Below are positions 1 to 7,765 of a stretch of 64,000 bases of DNA, one piece after another. The number at the start of each line of letters is the position of its first letter. The first letter of the stretch is position 1. The notes beneath the pieces were generated by a model that did not search any database, had not been told where the DNA came from, and saw only the letters and a program-made list of their open reading frames with translations. The position numbers and the translations under genes are program-made. Source of the stretch: Streptomyces malaysiensis subsp. samsunensis (lineage in GTDB: Bacteria > Actinomycetota > Actinomycetes > Streptomycetales > Streptomycetaceae); contig NZ_JANIIC010000001.1 in NCBI RefSeq assembly GCF_024519315.1, positions 62,001-126,000 of the forward strand, read 5' to 3'.

Positions 1-113
1 CTGCGCCGCGGCCAAGGCTCCGCGGGATTGACGCCCCGAAGCGGCGGCCGGGCCCGGTCGGCTCCGCCCGACTGGGCCGCGTACCGGGGCGGTTGGGGCA
101 CACCGAAATCGGA

Positions 114-142
114 TTGATCCCGGTCGGGCTTGTGGGTACGGT
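114..142 (+). promoter_or_regulatory. Promoter of the efflux-pump leader transcript
   Basis: A -35 element TTGATC (114-119) and a -10 element TACGGT (137-142) are separated by 17 nt. The expected transcription start, about 7 nt after the -10, falls on or next to the GTG at 150, so the transcript would be leaderless for the short reading frame that starts there. This is inferred from sequence only. Confidence 0.6.
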
Positions 143-149
143 GCCCGAT

Positions 150-212
150 GTGACGAGCCCCGAATCAGACAGAGCGGAGCCGCCGGTCGTCCGGCGGCGA
201 GCGGTTGTCTGA
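150..212 (+). CDS. 20-codon leader peptide upstream of the efflux gene
   Basis: A GTG at 150 opens a 20-residue frame that ends in TGA at 210-212. The peptide starts MTSPESD and carries a PPVVRRR stretch just before its end. The start codon sits where transcription should begin, so it would be translated without a ribosome binding site. The last third of the frame lies inside a perfect hairpin (180-197). Short leader peptides whose stalled translation opens a downstream gene are well known for chloramphenicol efflux genes of actinobacteria. That this frame does so is inference from position, size and hairpins. Confidence 0.55.
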   Translation: MTSPESDRAEPPVVRRRAVV

Positions 213-240
213 CCACTGACCCGACCCGTCTCCCGGGTCG
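180..240 (+). promoter_or_regulatory. Stacked hairpins between leader peptide and efflux gene (attenuator)
   Basis: CCGCCGG (180-186) pairs perfectly with CCGGCGG (191-197) around a 4-nt loop. CGACCCG (222-228) pairs with CGGGTCG (234-240) around 5 nt. The GGGTCGAT of the second stem is repeated at 249-256 and GACCCG also occurs at 218-223, so alternative pairings are possible. This is the layout expected of a translation-dependent attenuator. Which structures form is not known. Confidence 0.5.
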
Positions 241-367
241 ATTCTCTTGGGTCGATCTCGCTTCCGGCGACCGGACACGACTCCGTGTGTCTGGTTCCGC
301 CTCATCGGCGTCCAGCACGCGGCCGTTCTTGCCCGCGCACGCTCATCGCATCGCTGGAGTCGACCTC

Positions 368-1510
368 TTGCCCGTCTTCCTTCACGTCCTCGCGCTCGCC
401 GTCTTCGCGCAGGGAACGTCCGAGTTCATGCTGTCCGGTCTGGTACCGGGAATCGCCCGCGACCTCTCCGTATCGGTGGGCGCCGCGGCGAGCCTGACGT
501 CCGCGTACGCGATCGGGATGATCGTCGGCGCCCCGGTGATGGCCGCGCTGAGCGCACGCTGGCCGCGGCGCCGCGCGCTGGCGGGCTTCCTGACGGCGTT
601 CGTCGTGGTGCATATGATCGGCGCGGTCACGACGGACTTCGCCGTGCTGTTCGGAACCCGTGTCATCGCCGCGGTCGTCAACGCGGGTTTCCTGGCGGTG
701 GCGATGTCCGTAGCGACGACACTGGCTCCCAAGGCCAAGCAGGCAAGGGCCACAGCGGTCCTGCTCTCGGGGGTCACCCTGTCGTGCGTGGTGGGCGTCC
801 CCGCGGGCGCGCTGCTGGGCGACTGGTCCGGCTGGCGCTCCGCCTTCTGGGCCGTGGCCGCCCTGTGCCTGCCCGCCCTGGCCCTGGTCTTCCACCAGGC
901 ACCCGCCGACGCGGCGGCCGCCCGGCGGGAGATCTCGCTCAAGGGCGAGGCCCGTGCGCTGCGGTCGCGCCCGGTGCGGTCGGCCATGCTGCTCGCGGCC
1001 GTGGTCAACGGGGCGACCTTCGCGACCTTCGCCTATCTGGCCGTCATCGCCACGGACGTCGCCCACCTCCCCGACACCGCCGTCCCGGCCCTCCTCGCGG
1101 CGTTCGGCGCGGGCGCGTTCATGGGCGTGACCACGGCCGGCCGCAGGGCCGACGGAGAACTCGGGCGCGGCCTGCTCCTAGCGCTGTGCGCCCTCCCGGT
1201 TGGCTGGGTGCTGTTGGCGCTGACCAGCCCCTGCACAACCCCGCTCTTCCTGGTGACGATCGCCCAGGGCGCCCTGTCATTCGGCATCGGCTCCGCACTC
1301 GTCACCCGCGTCATGCACACGGCGGCCTCCCGGGCCCCGTCGTTGGGCGGTTCATTCGCCACGGTCGCCCTGAACGCGGGCGCCTTCCTGGGCCCGCTGC
1401 TCGCGGGCATCGCGACCGGGACGACGGGCGACTACCGAGGCGCGGCCTGGGTCAGCGCGGCCCTGGCCGCGACGGCGGTCGCTCTTCGAGGGGTGCGAGC
1501 CGCCGACTGA
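368..1510 (+). CDS. MFS drug efflux transporter, chloramphenicol-resistance (Cmx/CmlR) type
   Basis: This 380-residue protein of the major facilitator superfamily should pump a drug, probably chloramphenicol, out through the cytoplasmic membrane in exchange for protons. The N-terminus reads PVFLHVLALAVFAQGTSEFM, matching the typical start and the GTSEFML signature of actinobacterial Cmx/CmlR pumps. About twelve hydrophobic segments follow, with the MFS loop APVMAALSARWPRRRAL after the second. The TTG at 368 is chosen because GGAG (356-359) sits 8 nt upstream and the family starts here; the frame is open further upstream. A leader peptide and hairpins precede it. The 3' end overlaps the convergent dehydrogenase gene by 59 bp. 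The substrate is inferred from family only. Confidence 0.85.
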   Translation: MPVFLHVLALAVFAQGTSEFMLSGLVPGIARDLSVSVGAAASLTSAYAIGMIVGAPVMAALSARWPRRRALAGFLTAFVVVHMIGAVTTDFAVLFGTRVIAAVVNAGFLAVAMSVATTLAPKAKQARATAVLLSGVTLSCVVGVPAGALLGDWSGWRSAFWAVAALCLPALALVFHQAPADAAAARREISLKGEARALRSRPVRSAMLLAAVVNGATFATFAYLAVIATDVAHLPDTAVPALLAAFGAGAFMGVTTAGRRADGELGRGLLLALCALPVGWVLLALTSPCTTPLFLVTIAQGALSFGIGSALVTRVMHTAASRAPSLGGSFATVALNAGAFLGPLLAGIATGTTGDYRGAAWVSAALAATAVALRGVRAAD

Positions 1511-2354
1511 GCCTGAGCACGTTCTTGACCGTCCGGGGGTCGCCGCTTCCACGGAAGGCGGGGACGGGGGTGGCCTCGGGGCCGATGAGGAGCCCGGTCC
1601 GGCCGTCGAGTGAGGCGTCGGTCGCGGCGGCGACGGACGACCGGGCGGCCATGGAGGCGAGGCCCGCCGTGGAGCGTTCGAAGGTCCGCCGGACCAGCGG
1701 CCACAGCAGGCGCAGTGGCGGGGAGACGATCTTCGGTGAGCCCATGGTGCCGTTGGTCATGTCGGTCGCGGCGCCGCCGGGGTCGGCCGCGAAGACCGTG
1801 ACACCGCTGCCGCGCAGGCGCTCCGCCAGGTCCAGGGTGTAGACGAAGTTGGCCAGCTTGGCCCGGCCGTACCAATGGAAGGCGTAGTAGCCACCCGGCG
1901 GTTCGACGGCGTCGAAGGAGCGTTTGGCCGCCCGGATCGCTCCGGAGCTGACGTTCACGATCCGGCTCGGCCCGTCGGCCCGGAGCTGATCGAGGAGCAA
2001 CTCGGTCAGCAGATATGGCGAGAGGTGGTTGACGGCGAACGTCGCCTCGATCCCGTCGACGGTCCGCTGTCGGTCCGCGAACATCGCACCCACGTTGTTG
2101 ACCAGGACCTTCAGCGGCCCCTCGGCCGCCAGCCGGGCGGCGAGCGACCGGACGGCGCCGAGCGACGCGAGGTCGGCCGCCACGAACCGCGGCTCGCCCC
2201 CGGTGGCGACCGCGGCGATCCGCTCGACCGCGCGGGCGCCGCGCTCGGCGTCGCGGCCGACCACGGTGACGGCGAGCCCGCTCGCCGCCAGCCCCATCGC
2301 GGTTTCCAGACCGATCCCCCCGGTCCCCGCCGTCACGACTGCTCGCTGCCCCAT
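1452..2354 (-). CDS. SDR-family NAD(P)-dependent oxidoreductase
   Basis: This 300-residue short-chain dehydrogenase/reductase has the cofactor motif TAGTGGIG near residue 10, the NNVGA motif, a catalytic serine in VNVSSGAI, and YxxxK as YGRAK, so the active site looks complete. It resembles the retinol-dehydrogenase/WW-oxidoreductase-like branch; the substrate is unknown. The start at 2354 has GGAGGAC about 7 nt upstream. The gene lies just downstream of a TetR gene on the same strand, and the gap holds two palindromic operators. That suggests the TetR protein controls it. The last 59 bp run antisense into the end of the efflux gene. Confidence 0.85.
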   Translation of the reverse strand: MGQRAVVTAGTGGIGLETAMGLAASGLAVTVVGRDAERGARAVERIAAVATGGEPRFVAADLASLGAVRSLAARLAAEGPLKVLVNNVGAMFADRQRTVDGIEATFAVNHLSPYLLTELLLDQLRADGPSRIVNVSSGAIRAAKRSFDAVEPPGGYYAFHWYGRAKLANFVYTLDLAERLRGSGVTVFAADPGGAATDMTNGTMGSPKIVSPPLRLLWPLVRRTFERSTAGLASMAARSSVAAATDASLDGRTGLLIGPEATPVPAFRGSGDPRTVKNVLRLSRRLAPLEERPPSRPGPR

Positions 2355-2387
2355 AGGTCTGTCCTCCACGGCCTCACCGACCCGCAA

Positions 2388-2443
2388 CCGGATAAGTATC
2401 CGATTCGGTGGAGGCGCGCTAGCACGCCCGGATACCTATCCGG
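2388..2443 (-). promoter_or_regulatory. Two GGATA-N2-TATCC operators before the SDR gene
   Basis: GGATAAGTATCC (2390-2401) and GGATACCTATCC (2430-2441) are perfect 5-bp inverted repeats with 2-nt centres, 40 bp apart, both extended by CCGG on the left flank. They lie 36-89 bp upstream of the SDR start, in the gap after the TetR gene. They are probably the binding sites of that TetR protein. Confidence 0.6.
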
Positions 2444-2463
2444 TTAGCGAGATGAGCTGGTTG

Positions 2464-3042
2464 TCAGCGCGGGGGACGAAGCCCCTCGAGGAGGACATCG
2501 AGGTAGATCTCGGTACGCGCCGGGTCGCTGTCGCCGGAGCGTACGGCGTGCTCGACCCCGCAGAGCAACCGGCGCACATCGTCCGCCTCGACATCCCGCC
2601 GGATGACGCCGTCCCGGCGGGCGCGGTCGAGCAACTGGGCGACAGCCCCGTCGAGTTCGGCCTTCAGCGCCGCGGTCTGCACATCGGTATCGCTGGCGGA
2701 TTCGAGCACGGCGGCGAAACCCGCATCGCTCAGCGCGTGCAGCAGAGCGAACCGCAGCAGACGGTGCAGCCCCGCGAGCGCGTCCTCGTCGGCGGCCGCC
2801 GCCTGCGCCTCATCGACCAGATCCTGAAAGCGCTCGGTCGACAGCGCCTCCCACAGCGCGTGGCGATTGGGGAAATGCCGGTACACGGTCCCCACGCCCA
2901 CCCCGGCGAGCCGGGCGATGGCGTTCAACTGGAGCGAGTCATCCCCGGCGGCCAGCCGCTCACGGGCGACCCGCAACACCCGAGCGCGATTACGCGCGGC
3001 ATCCGCCCGCAGCACAGGCCCCTGCTCGCCTTTCGGTGTCAC
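2464..3042 (-). CDS. TetR/AcrR-family transcriptional regulator
   Basis: This 192-residue regulator has an N-terminal helix-turn-helix of the TetR type: RNRARVLRVARERLA, then LNAIARLAGVGVGTVYRHFP with the hallmark VGTVYRHF, and an all-helical C-terminal ligand domain. The frame is open far upstream, but the GTG at 3042 is preferred because a TATGCT -10-like box ends 6 nt before it, which fits a leaderless transcript, and because TetR proteins start about here. The SDR gene lies downstream on the same strand with two palindromes between. The likely role is repression of that gene until a small molecule binds; the ligand is unknown. Confidence 0.85.
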   Translation of the reverse strand: MTPKGEQGPVLRADAARNRARVLRVARERLAAGDDSLQLNAIARLAGVGVGTVYRHFPNRHALWEALSTERFQDLVDEAQAAAADEDALAGLHRLLRFALLHALSDAGFAAVLESASDTDVQTAALKAELDGAVAQLLDRARRDGVIRRDVEADDVRRLLCGVEHAVRSGDSDPARTEIYLDVLLEGLRPPR

Positions 3043-3131
3043 GACCCCAGCATAAGGGGGCCACCGATGACGGCCCGCCGCGACAGATGCGTTGCGGACG
3101 TGGGGCCCACTTGGCCGCACCGAGGTAACGA

Positions 3132-3707
3132 TCAATCCGCTGACCTGGGGTTTTTGCGCTGGTTGGCATGGAAGCGCGCTTTCTTCTGACGATTCCCGCA
3201 CGTGTTCATGTCACACCATCTACGGGTGCGGCTCTGACTGGTGTCGAAGAAGGCGGCTTGGCAGGTCGGCGATGCACACAAGGCCAATTTTCCGTCTCGT
3301 TCGCCCGCGATGATGCTGATCGCGTCGGCGGCGATCACGCTGAGGGCATCTTCCACGCAGGAAGCCGAGCCGAGCCGCCATCGCCGCTTGCCCTCGGGCG
3401 TCAGGATCGCCGCGGCCCGACCGCGAACACTGAAGTCATTGATGACCTGGACAGCGGACGCGGGGAGAGCGTCCTGGATCGCGGCCGCCGTCGCGGCGGC
3501 GTGAATCGACTCCCTCAGCTCCCGGGCGAGGTCGAGCTGGGCAGTGGTACAGGAGTCCACGGCGAGGCCGTACACCGCCAGCCAGTCGCCGAGTCGGCCC
3601 GGTGTGGGAATGCGCTCCACAGCGTCGCCATAACGCTCCGACAGCGTCCCCGTGAAGCTGGTCGCCAGCACCTTACCGAGGCGGAAATCAGGGAACCCAG
3701 CACGCAT
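3132..3707 (-). CDS. CGNR zinc-finger regulator (ABATE-domain protein)
   Basis: This 191-residue protein has an N-terminal ABATE-like helical region and a C-terminal CGNR zinc finger. The finger is visible as CASPTCQAAFFDTS, then RRWCDMNTCGNRQKKARF, with four cysteines and the CGNR signature. Proteins of this type are probable stress-responsive transcription factors of actinobacteria. The start at 3707 has a GGTGG-like ribosome site. It is divergent from the epoxide hydrolase gene, and the shared 103-bp gap contains repeats of TAGCCGGTT including a perfect palindrome, so it probably controls the hydrolase and itself. Confidence 0.85.
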   Translation of the reverse strand: MRAGFPDFRLGKVLATSFTGTLSERYGDAVERIPTPGRLGDWLAVYGLAVDSCTTAQLDLARELRESIHAAATAAAIQDALPASAVQVINDFSVRGRAAAILTPEGKRRWRLGSASCVEDALSVIAADAISIIAGERDGKLALCASPTCQAAFFDTSQSRTRRWCDMNTCGNRQKKARFHANQRKNPRSAD

Positions 3708-3717
3708 GGAACCACCT

Positions 3718-3789
3718 TAGCCGGTTGCGGCGTGGCTCGGAGAACTGCTAGAACCGGCTTAGCCGGTTCACGATGGACCGTAGCCGGTT
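3718..3789. promoter_or_regulatory. Repeated TAGCCGGTT operator sites
   Basis: TAGCCGGTT occurs at 3718-3726, 3760-3768 and 3781-3789. The middle copy is half of a perfect 7-bp inverted repeat AACCGGC-TTA-GCCGGTT (3752-3768). The stretch AGCCGGTTCACGATGG at 3761-3776 is repeated with one inserted base at 3782-3798, so the array grew partly by local duplication. It lies between the divergent CGNR regulator and epoxide hydrolase genes. Confidence 0.55.
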
Positions 3790-3810
3790 CCACGATGGCC
3801 AGGAGGTCCC

Positions 3811-4983
3811 ATGCCCCGCCTCACCAGCGACGTACAAGCATGTGAAGCCCGCGCGACCGACGCCGACCTCGACGATCTGCGCGCGCGACTGGCCGCGGCG
3901 CGGCTACCGGAGGCCGAGACGGTCCATCGCGCCGCGCCCGACCCTCGCCGATGGGAACAGGGCGTTCCGCTCGCCGACCTCGTCGATGTCGTGAACTACT
4001 GGCGCACCGGGTACAACTGGCGGTCGTTCGAAGAGCGCCTTAACCGGATCGGCCAGTTCCGCACGACCATTGACGATCTGGGAATCCACTTCCTGCACCG
4101 CCGATCCGCGCGCGCGGATGCCACTCCTCTGATCTTGACGCACGGCTGGCCGGGCAGCATCGCCGAATTCATCGATGTAGTGGACGAGCTGGCGGATCCG
4201 AAAGACGCGGACGCGCCGGCATTCCACGTCGTGGTCCCGTCGCTACCAGGCTTCGGATACAGCGACAAACCGGCCACCACCGGGTGGGGCACCGAAAAGA
4301 TCGCGGCCGCATGGGTGGAACTGATGGGAAGGCTCGGCTACGGCAAGTTCGCAGCCCACGGCGGCGACTGGGGAGGCAATATCACCACGGTCCTCGGCGG
4401 CAGGTTCCCGGCACACGTTCTCGGCATCCACACCACGTTCGCGGAGGCCCCGCCCGGGTTGACAACGGACGGGCTGACGGCGGCCGAGCGCATATGGACC
4501 GAGCAAACCCGCGATTTCTGGCGCCACCGCGCGGCGTACGCGAAGCAGCAGGCGACCCGACCGCAGACCATCGGCTACTCGCTCGTCGACTCACCGGTCG
4601 GGCTTCTCGCCTGGATCCTCGACAAGTTCGCGGAGTGGTCGGACACCGAAGACAGCCCGTTCGAGACGATTTCCAGAGACAGCGTTCTCGACAACGTCAC
4701 CCTGTATTGGCTGACGCGGACCGGCGCATCGGCGGCCCGCATTTACTACGAAAGCCATAACTCGCTGGACCCCGAACTTCGGGTCGACGCCCCGTCGGCA
4801 ATCAGCATGTATCCCCGCGACATCGAGAAGTGTCCGCGCCCCTGGGCACAGGAGCGGTACCGACAGATCGTCCGATGGAGGTCACCCGAAGCCGGAGGAC
4901 ATTTCCCGTCGCTGGAGGTTCCCGAGTACTTCGTCAAAGACCTACAAGAGGGCCTCGCGGCAGTGCTGGCCGCCAATCGGTGA
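3811..4983 (+). CDS. Epoxide hydrolase (alpha/beta-hydrolase with EHN domain)
   Basis: This 390-residue protein of the microsomal-type epoxide hydrolase family opens epoxides to diols through a covalent aspartate ester. An N-terminal EHN domain covers about the first 110 residues. HGWPGS (111-116) forms the oxyanion hole, and GGDWGG places the nucleophile at Asp186. The catalytic histidine is His364 in GGHFPSLEVPE. AGGAGGT lies about 5 nt before the ATG. It is divergent from a CGNR regulator with shared operators, so its expression is probably induced by an unknown epoxide or stress. Length matches the family. Confidence 0.9.
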   Translation: MPRLTSDVQACEARATDADLDDLRARLAAARLPEAETVHRAAPDPRRWEQGVPLADLVDVVNYWRTGYNWRSFEERLNRIGQFRTTIDDLGIHFLHRRSARADATPLILTHGWPGSIAEFIDVVDELADPKDADAPAFHVVVPSLPGFGYSDKPATTGWGTEKIAAAWVELMGRLGYGKFAAHGGDWGGNITTVLGGRFPAHVLGIHTTFAEAPPGLTTDGLTAAERIWTEQTRDFWRHRAAYAKQQATRPQTIGYSLVDSPVGLLAWILDKFAEWSDTEDSPFETISRDSVLDNVTLYWLTRTGASAARIYYESHNSLDPELRVDAPSAISMYPRDIEKCPRPWAQERYRQIVRWRSPEAGGHFPSLEVPEYFVKDLQEGLAAVLAANR

Positions 4984-5043
4984 ACGCGACCGGGACCTAT
5001 CCACCAACGCCCCCGACCACGCCCTCAACCGTGAAGAGCCGCA

Positions 5044-5421
5044 TCAGTGCCGCACAGCGACGGTCACATCATGCGGGTCAGGCAGCACCACTGGAGCCTC
5101 GTCGGTGTACCAGGAGTACTCCAGAGCCGACAGGCTCCCCTCGCTCACCCACAGCAGCAGTTCGCCGATCAACTCTCCGGAGGAGTCCTTCACCGCGCCA
5201 GTAGCGGGGATCACTCCATCAGAGATCTCCGCTCGCGAAAAGGGCTCCACCACTTCGAGGTCCACGCTGGGCGAATCACTCCCCCAGCGACCGACGACAC
5301 GCGTTTGCGGGAGCTGCTGCCTCAACTGCTCAGCTCCCGGGAATTGCACGGAAAGGAGCTTATGCAGTACATCGCTTTCAGCCGCTTGTAGATGCCTGGG
5401 CGGATGCTCGACTGCCGCCAT
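5044..5421 (-). CDS. Hypothetical acidic protein, 125 residues
   Basis: I do not recognise a named family. From the ATG at 5421 the protein has an amphipathic N-terminal half (HLQAAESDVLHKLLSVQFPG), a polar middle with alternating acidic stretches, and a C-terminal half rich in aromatic and acidic residues (ELLLWVSEGSLSALEYSWYT). It has no signal peptide or membrane segment. GGAGGG (5427-5432) sits before two adjacent ATGs (5424, 5421); spacing favours 5421. Its start overlaps the stop of a 28-codon frame with a strong ribosome site, so the two are probably translated together. Size, acidity and coupling would suit an immunity or antitoxin protein, but that is speculation. Confidence 0.6.
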   Translation of the reverse strand: MAAVEHPPRHLQAAESDVLHKLLSVQFPGAEQLRQQLPQTRVVGRWGSDSPSVDLEVVEPFSRAEISDGVIPATGAVKDSSGELIGELLLWVSEGSLSALEYSWYTDEAPVVLPDPHDVTVAVRH

Positions 5422-5507
5422 CATTTCCCTCCGGGGAACTTGTCCTCGATGAACGCTGTGCCTACTCGCGGCACGCCGCCGTGCCCGCCGCTGCCGTCGC
5501 TGCCCAT
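5421..5507 (-). CDS. 28-residue small ORF coupled to the next gene
   Basis: An ATG at 5507 with the strong ribosome site GGGAGGT 5 nt upstream opens a 28-codon frame. Its TGA overlaps the ATGs of the 125-residue gene downstream. The peptide is glycine-rich at the start and ends RVGTAFIEDKFPGGK. It might be a regulatory upstream frame or the remnant tail of a larger protein. No function is assigned. Confidence 0.4.
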   Translation of the reverse strand: MGSDGSGGHGGVPRVGTAFIEDKFPGGK

Positions 5508-5647
5508 GCGACACCTCCCCCACTGAGCGTTCCCCGTACAAAGCTCTCAGGCTACGGCTGCCTTGATCATGCGCCGATCAATGTGGGCCATACAGCAAGT
5601 AAAGAGTGCCCAATCCGGGGCACCACGCTCCCCTCCCCCGACGGCCG

Positions 5648-5695
5648 TTGACAAAGCGGAACGCCGTTCCGTATATTAACCGGAACAAGGATCCG
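5648..5695 (+). promoter_or_regulatory. Strong promoter overlaid with two CGGAAC operators
   Basis: TTGACA (5648-5653) and TATATT (5672-5677), 18 nt apart, form a near-consensus promoter, unusually strong for this genome. CGGAAC-GCC-GTTCCG (5657-5671) is a perfect inverted repeat filling the spacer. CGGAAC-AAG-GATCCG (5681-5695) is a second, imperfect copy just after the -10. This is the layout of a tightly repressed promoter. No regulator gene lies next to it. Confidence 0.65.
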
Positions 5696-5724
5696 CTTTG
5701 GTTGGACGCGAGGAGAGTGCTGAG

Positions 5725-6675
5725 ATGATTTTGGTTACCGGAGGGCTGGGCTTCATCGGCTCCCACACCGTGCAGGCCCTGCTGGACGCGGGCGAGGAGT
5801 GTGTGCTGGTGCAGCGGCGCCCCGCCGAGGTGCCGGACGGCCGTTTCAGCGCGCCGGTCGCGGTGGAGCGGGCCGATGTCACCGATCTGGACGGGTTGCT
5901 CGACATCGGCGCGCGCCACAAGATCACCGGCATTGTGCACCTCGCCGGGTCCATGCCCTGGCCGCCGGACCCCGAGCGCCCCGTCGAGGCGACCCGTAAG
6001 GCGATCGGCGGCCTGCTCAACGTGTACCAGGCCGCGCAGGACTGGGGTGTGAAGCGCGTGGGCATCGCGAGCACGATCGGCGTCTACGGCGGCTCCGGCG
6101 CCGAGGGGCCGTTCACCGAGGACACGCCCTTGTCGATGAGTTCGGGGCACCTCATCCCGACCTTCAAGAAGATCGGCGAGCTGCTCAACGGCCACCTGGC
6201 CGACGCCACCGGCATCGAGGTCGTCAACTACCGCATCTCCGGCATCTGGGGACCGCGCGAGCCCCACGGTGCGCTGTTCTTCGCCGCCCCCGAGCTCGTC
6301 CACGCCGCCGCGCGCGGAACCGAGCCGGACCTCTCCGCCCTCCCGGCGCCCGCGCACGCGGAGGACGCGCTCGACCTGTGCTACGCGAAGGACGCGGGCC
6401 GGGCCATCGCGCTCCTCCAGCTCACGGACCACCTCAACCACCGCACCTACAACGTCGCCTCCGGCCGCGCGACGAGCAACGCCGAGATCATCGCCGCCAT
6501 CAAGAAGGTCGTCCCCGACGCCCGGATCGACCTCCCCACCGGCGGGACCACCACCCCGCGGAACTACCTCGACATCACCCGCATCCAGCAGGACACCGGC
6601 TACCGGCCCGCCTACGACACCGAGCGCGCGGTCGCCGAGTACATCGCCTGGCTGCGCGCGGGCAACGAGCGCTGA
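5725..6675 (+). CDS. NAD(P)-dependent epimerase/dehydratase-like protein
   Basis: This 316-residue extended SDR protein has the Rossmann motif TGGLGFIGSH at the N-terminus, VHLAGSMPW in the fourth strand and a serine in IASTIGVYGG (Ser116). The usual YxxxK pair is not present: the segment SSGHLIPTFKKIGE has lysines at 148/149 but no tyrosine four residues before, so normal SDR chemistry is doubtful. The ATG at 5725 has GAGGAGAG about 7 nt upstream and is preferred to the in-frame GTG at 5698. It stands alone behind a strong operator-bearing promoter. The substrate is unknown. A degenerate 20-bp copy of its 3' end follows the stop codon. Confidence 0.8.
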   Translation: MILVTGGLGFIGSHTVQALLDAGEECVLVQRRPAEVPDGRFSAPVAVERADVTDLDGLLDIGARHKITGIVHLAGSMPWPPDPERPVEATRKAIGGLLNVYQAAQDWGVKRVGIASTIGVYGGSGAEGPFTEDTPLSMSSGHLIPTFKKIGELLNGHLADATGIEVVNYRISGIWGPREPHGALFFAAPELVHAAARGTEPDLSALPAPAHAEDALDLCYAKDAGRAIALLQLTDHLNHRTYNVASGRATSNAEIIAAIKKVVPDARIDLPTGGTTTPRNYLDITRIQQDTGYRPAYDTERAVAEYIAWLRAGNER

Positions 6676-6700
6676 GCGTGCGGGCAATGAACGCTGAGCG
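6659..6700 (+). repeat. Imperfect duplication of the epimerase gene's 3' end
   Basis: The 20-bp segments 6659-6678 and 6681-6700 differ at two positions and lie 22 bp apart. Each contains a GCTGAGCG stretch; the first includes the epimerase stop codon. After the second copy comes a stretch in frame with the TAG at 6803-6805 that reads TADEVREQLVAAAVERIVAAE, which looks like a leftover protein C-terminus, but no matching start was found. Confidence 0.5.
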
Positions 6701-6884
6701 CCCGGCCCGAGCGCCTCGCCCGCCCCGCTGCCGACGTCAACGGCGGACGAGGTGCGTGAGCAGTTGGTGGCGGCCGCGGTGGAGCGCATCGTGGCAGCGG
6801 AGTAGGGGCGACCGGGCCACGGGGCGGCGCCACCCGGCGCCGCCCCGCGCGCCCACCCGCCCCTGCGTTTACGCGCTTACGCGC

Positions 6885-7730
6885 TCACGCCGACGGGGAG
6901 TTGTCCTTCTTCAGCTGCTCCTCGTTGGGGATCGCCCCGCCGAAGCGGCGGTCCCGGGACGCGAACTCCAGACACGCCCGCCACAGGTCGCGGCGGTCGA
7001 AGTCCGGCCACAGCACGTCCTGGTACACCATCTCGGCGTACGCGCTCTGCCAGATCAGGTAGTTGGACGTGCGCTGCTCGCCCGACGGGCGCAGGAAGAG
7101 ATCCACATCCGGCATGTCCGGGTAGTAGAGGTACTTCGCGAACGTCTTCTCGTTCACCTTCGACGGATCGAGCCGGCCCGCCCGGACGTCCTCCGCCAGC
7201 GCCTTCGCCGCGTCCGCGATCTCCGCCCGGCCGCCGTAGTTCATGCAGAAGTACATCGTCATGGCGTCGTTGTCCTTGGTCTGCTCCTGGGCGACCTGGA
7301 GCTCCTGCGCCACCGACTTCCACAGCTTCGGCATCCGGCCCGCCCAGCGGATCCGCACGCCCATCGCGTCCATCTCGTCGCGGCGGCGGCGGATGACATC
7401 GCGGTTGAAGTTCATCAGGAAGCGCACCTCGTCGGGCGAGCGCTTCCAGTTTTCGGTCGAGAAGGCGTAGAGGGAGAGGTTCTTGACGCCCATCTCGATA
7501 CAGCCCTTGAGCACGTCCATCACAACGCCCTCGCCGACCTTGTGCCCCTCGGTGCGCGGCAGCCCGCGGTCCTTGGCCCAGCGGCCGTTGCCGTCCATCA
7601 CCACGGCCACATGCCGCGGCACCAGCTCGCCGGGGATCTTCGGCGGCCGGGCGCCGGACGGATGCGGTTCCGGGGTCTGGTACTCGCGCCGCTGTCGGCC
7701 CAGAAACCCGCGTCCTGCGATGCCTGCCAT
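6885..7730 (-). CDS. uppS: Isoprenyl (undecaprenyl-type) diphosphate synthase
   Basis: This 281-residue cis-prenyltransferase adds isopentenyl units to an allylic diphosphate to make the polyprenyl carrier for cell-wall synthesis. The signature [14 protein letters not shown] places the catalytic aspartate at residue 46. [13 protein letters not shown] and [18 protein letters not shown] are also conserved. An N-terminal extension of about 35 residues, rich in Gly, Arg and Pro, precedes the catalytic core, as is usual in streptomycetes. GAGGGAGAC lies directly before the ATG. It follows recO by 35 bp on the same strand, so the two are probably one operon. Confidence 0.95.
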   Translation of the reverse strand: MAGIAGRGFLGRQRREYQTPEPHPSGARPPKIPGELVPRHVAVVMDGNGRWAKDRGLPRTEGHKVGEGVVMDVLKGCIEMGVKNLSLYAFSTENWKRSPDEVRFLMNFNRDVIRRRRDEMDAMGVRIRWAGRMPKLWKSVAQELQVAQEQTKDNDAMTMYFCMNYGGRAEIADAAKALAEDVRAGRLDPSKVNEKTFAKYLYYPDMPDVDLFLRPSGEQRTSNYLIWQSAYAEMVYQDVLWPDFDRRDLWRACLEFASRDRRFGGAIPNEEQLKKDNSPSA

Positions 7731-7765
7731 GTCTCCCTCAGCCCTTGCTCTCTGTGCTGCTACTG

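Noticed and set aside
1875..2447. 190-codon plus-strand frame over the SDR gene
   Set aside because: Antisense shadow without ribosome site; the SDR motifs on the minus strand are clear.
5578..6789. 403-codon minus-strand frame over the epimerase gene
   Set aside because: Low-complexity antisense translation; the plus-strand Rossmann protein has promoter, ribosome site and motifs.
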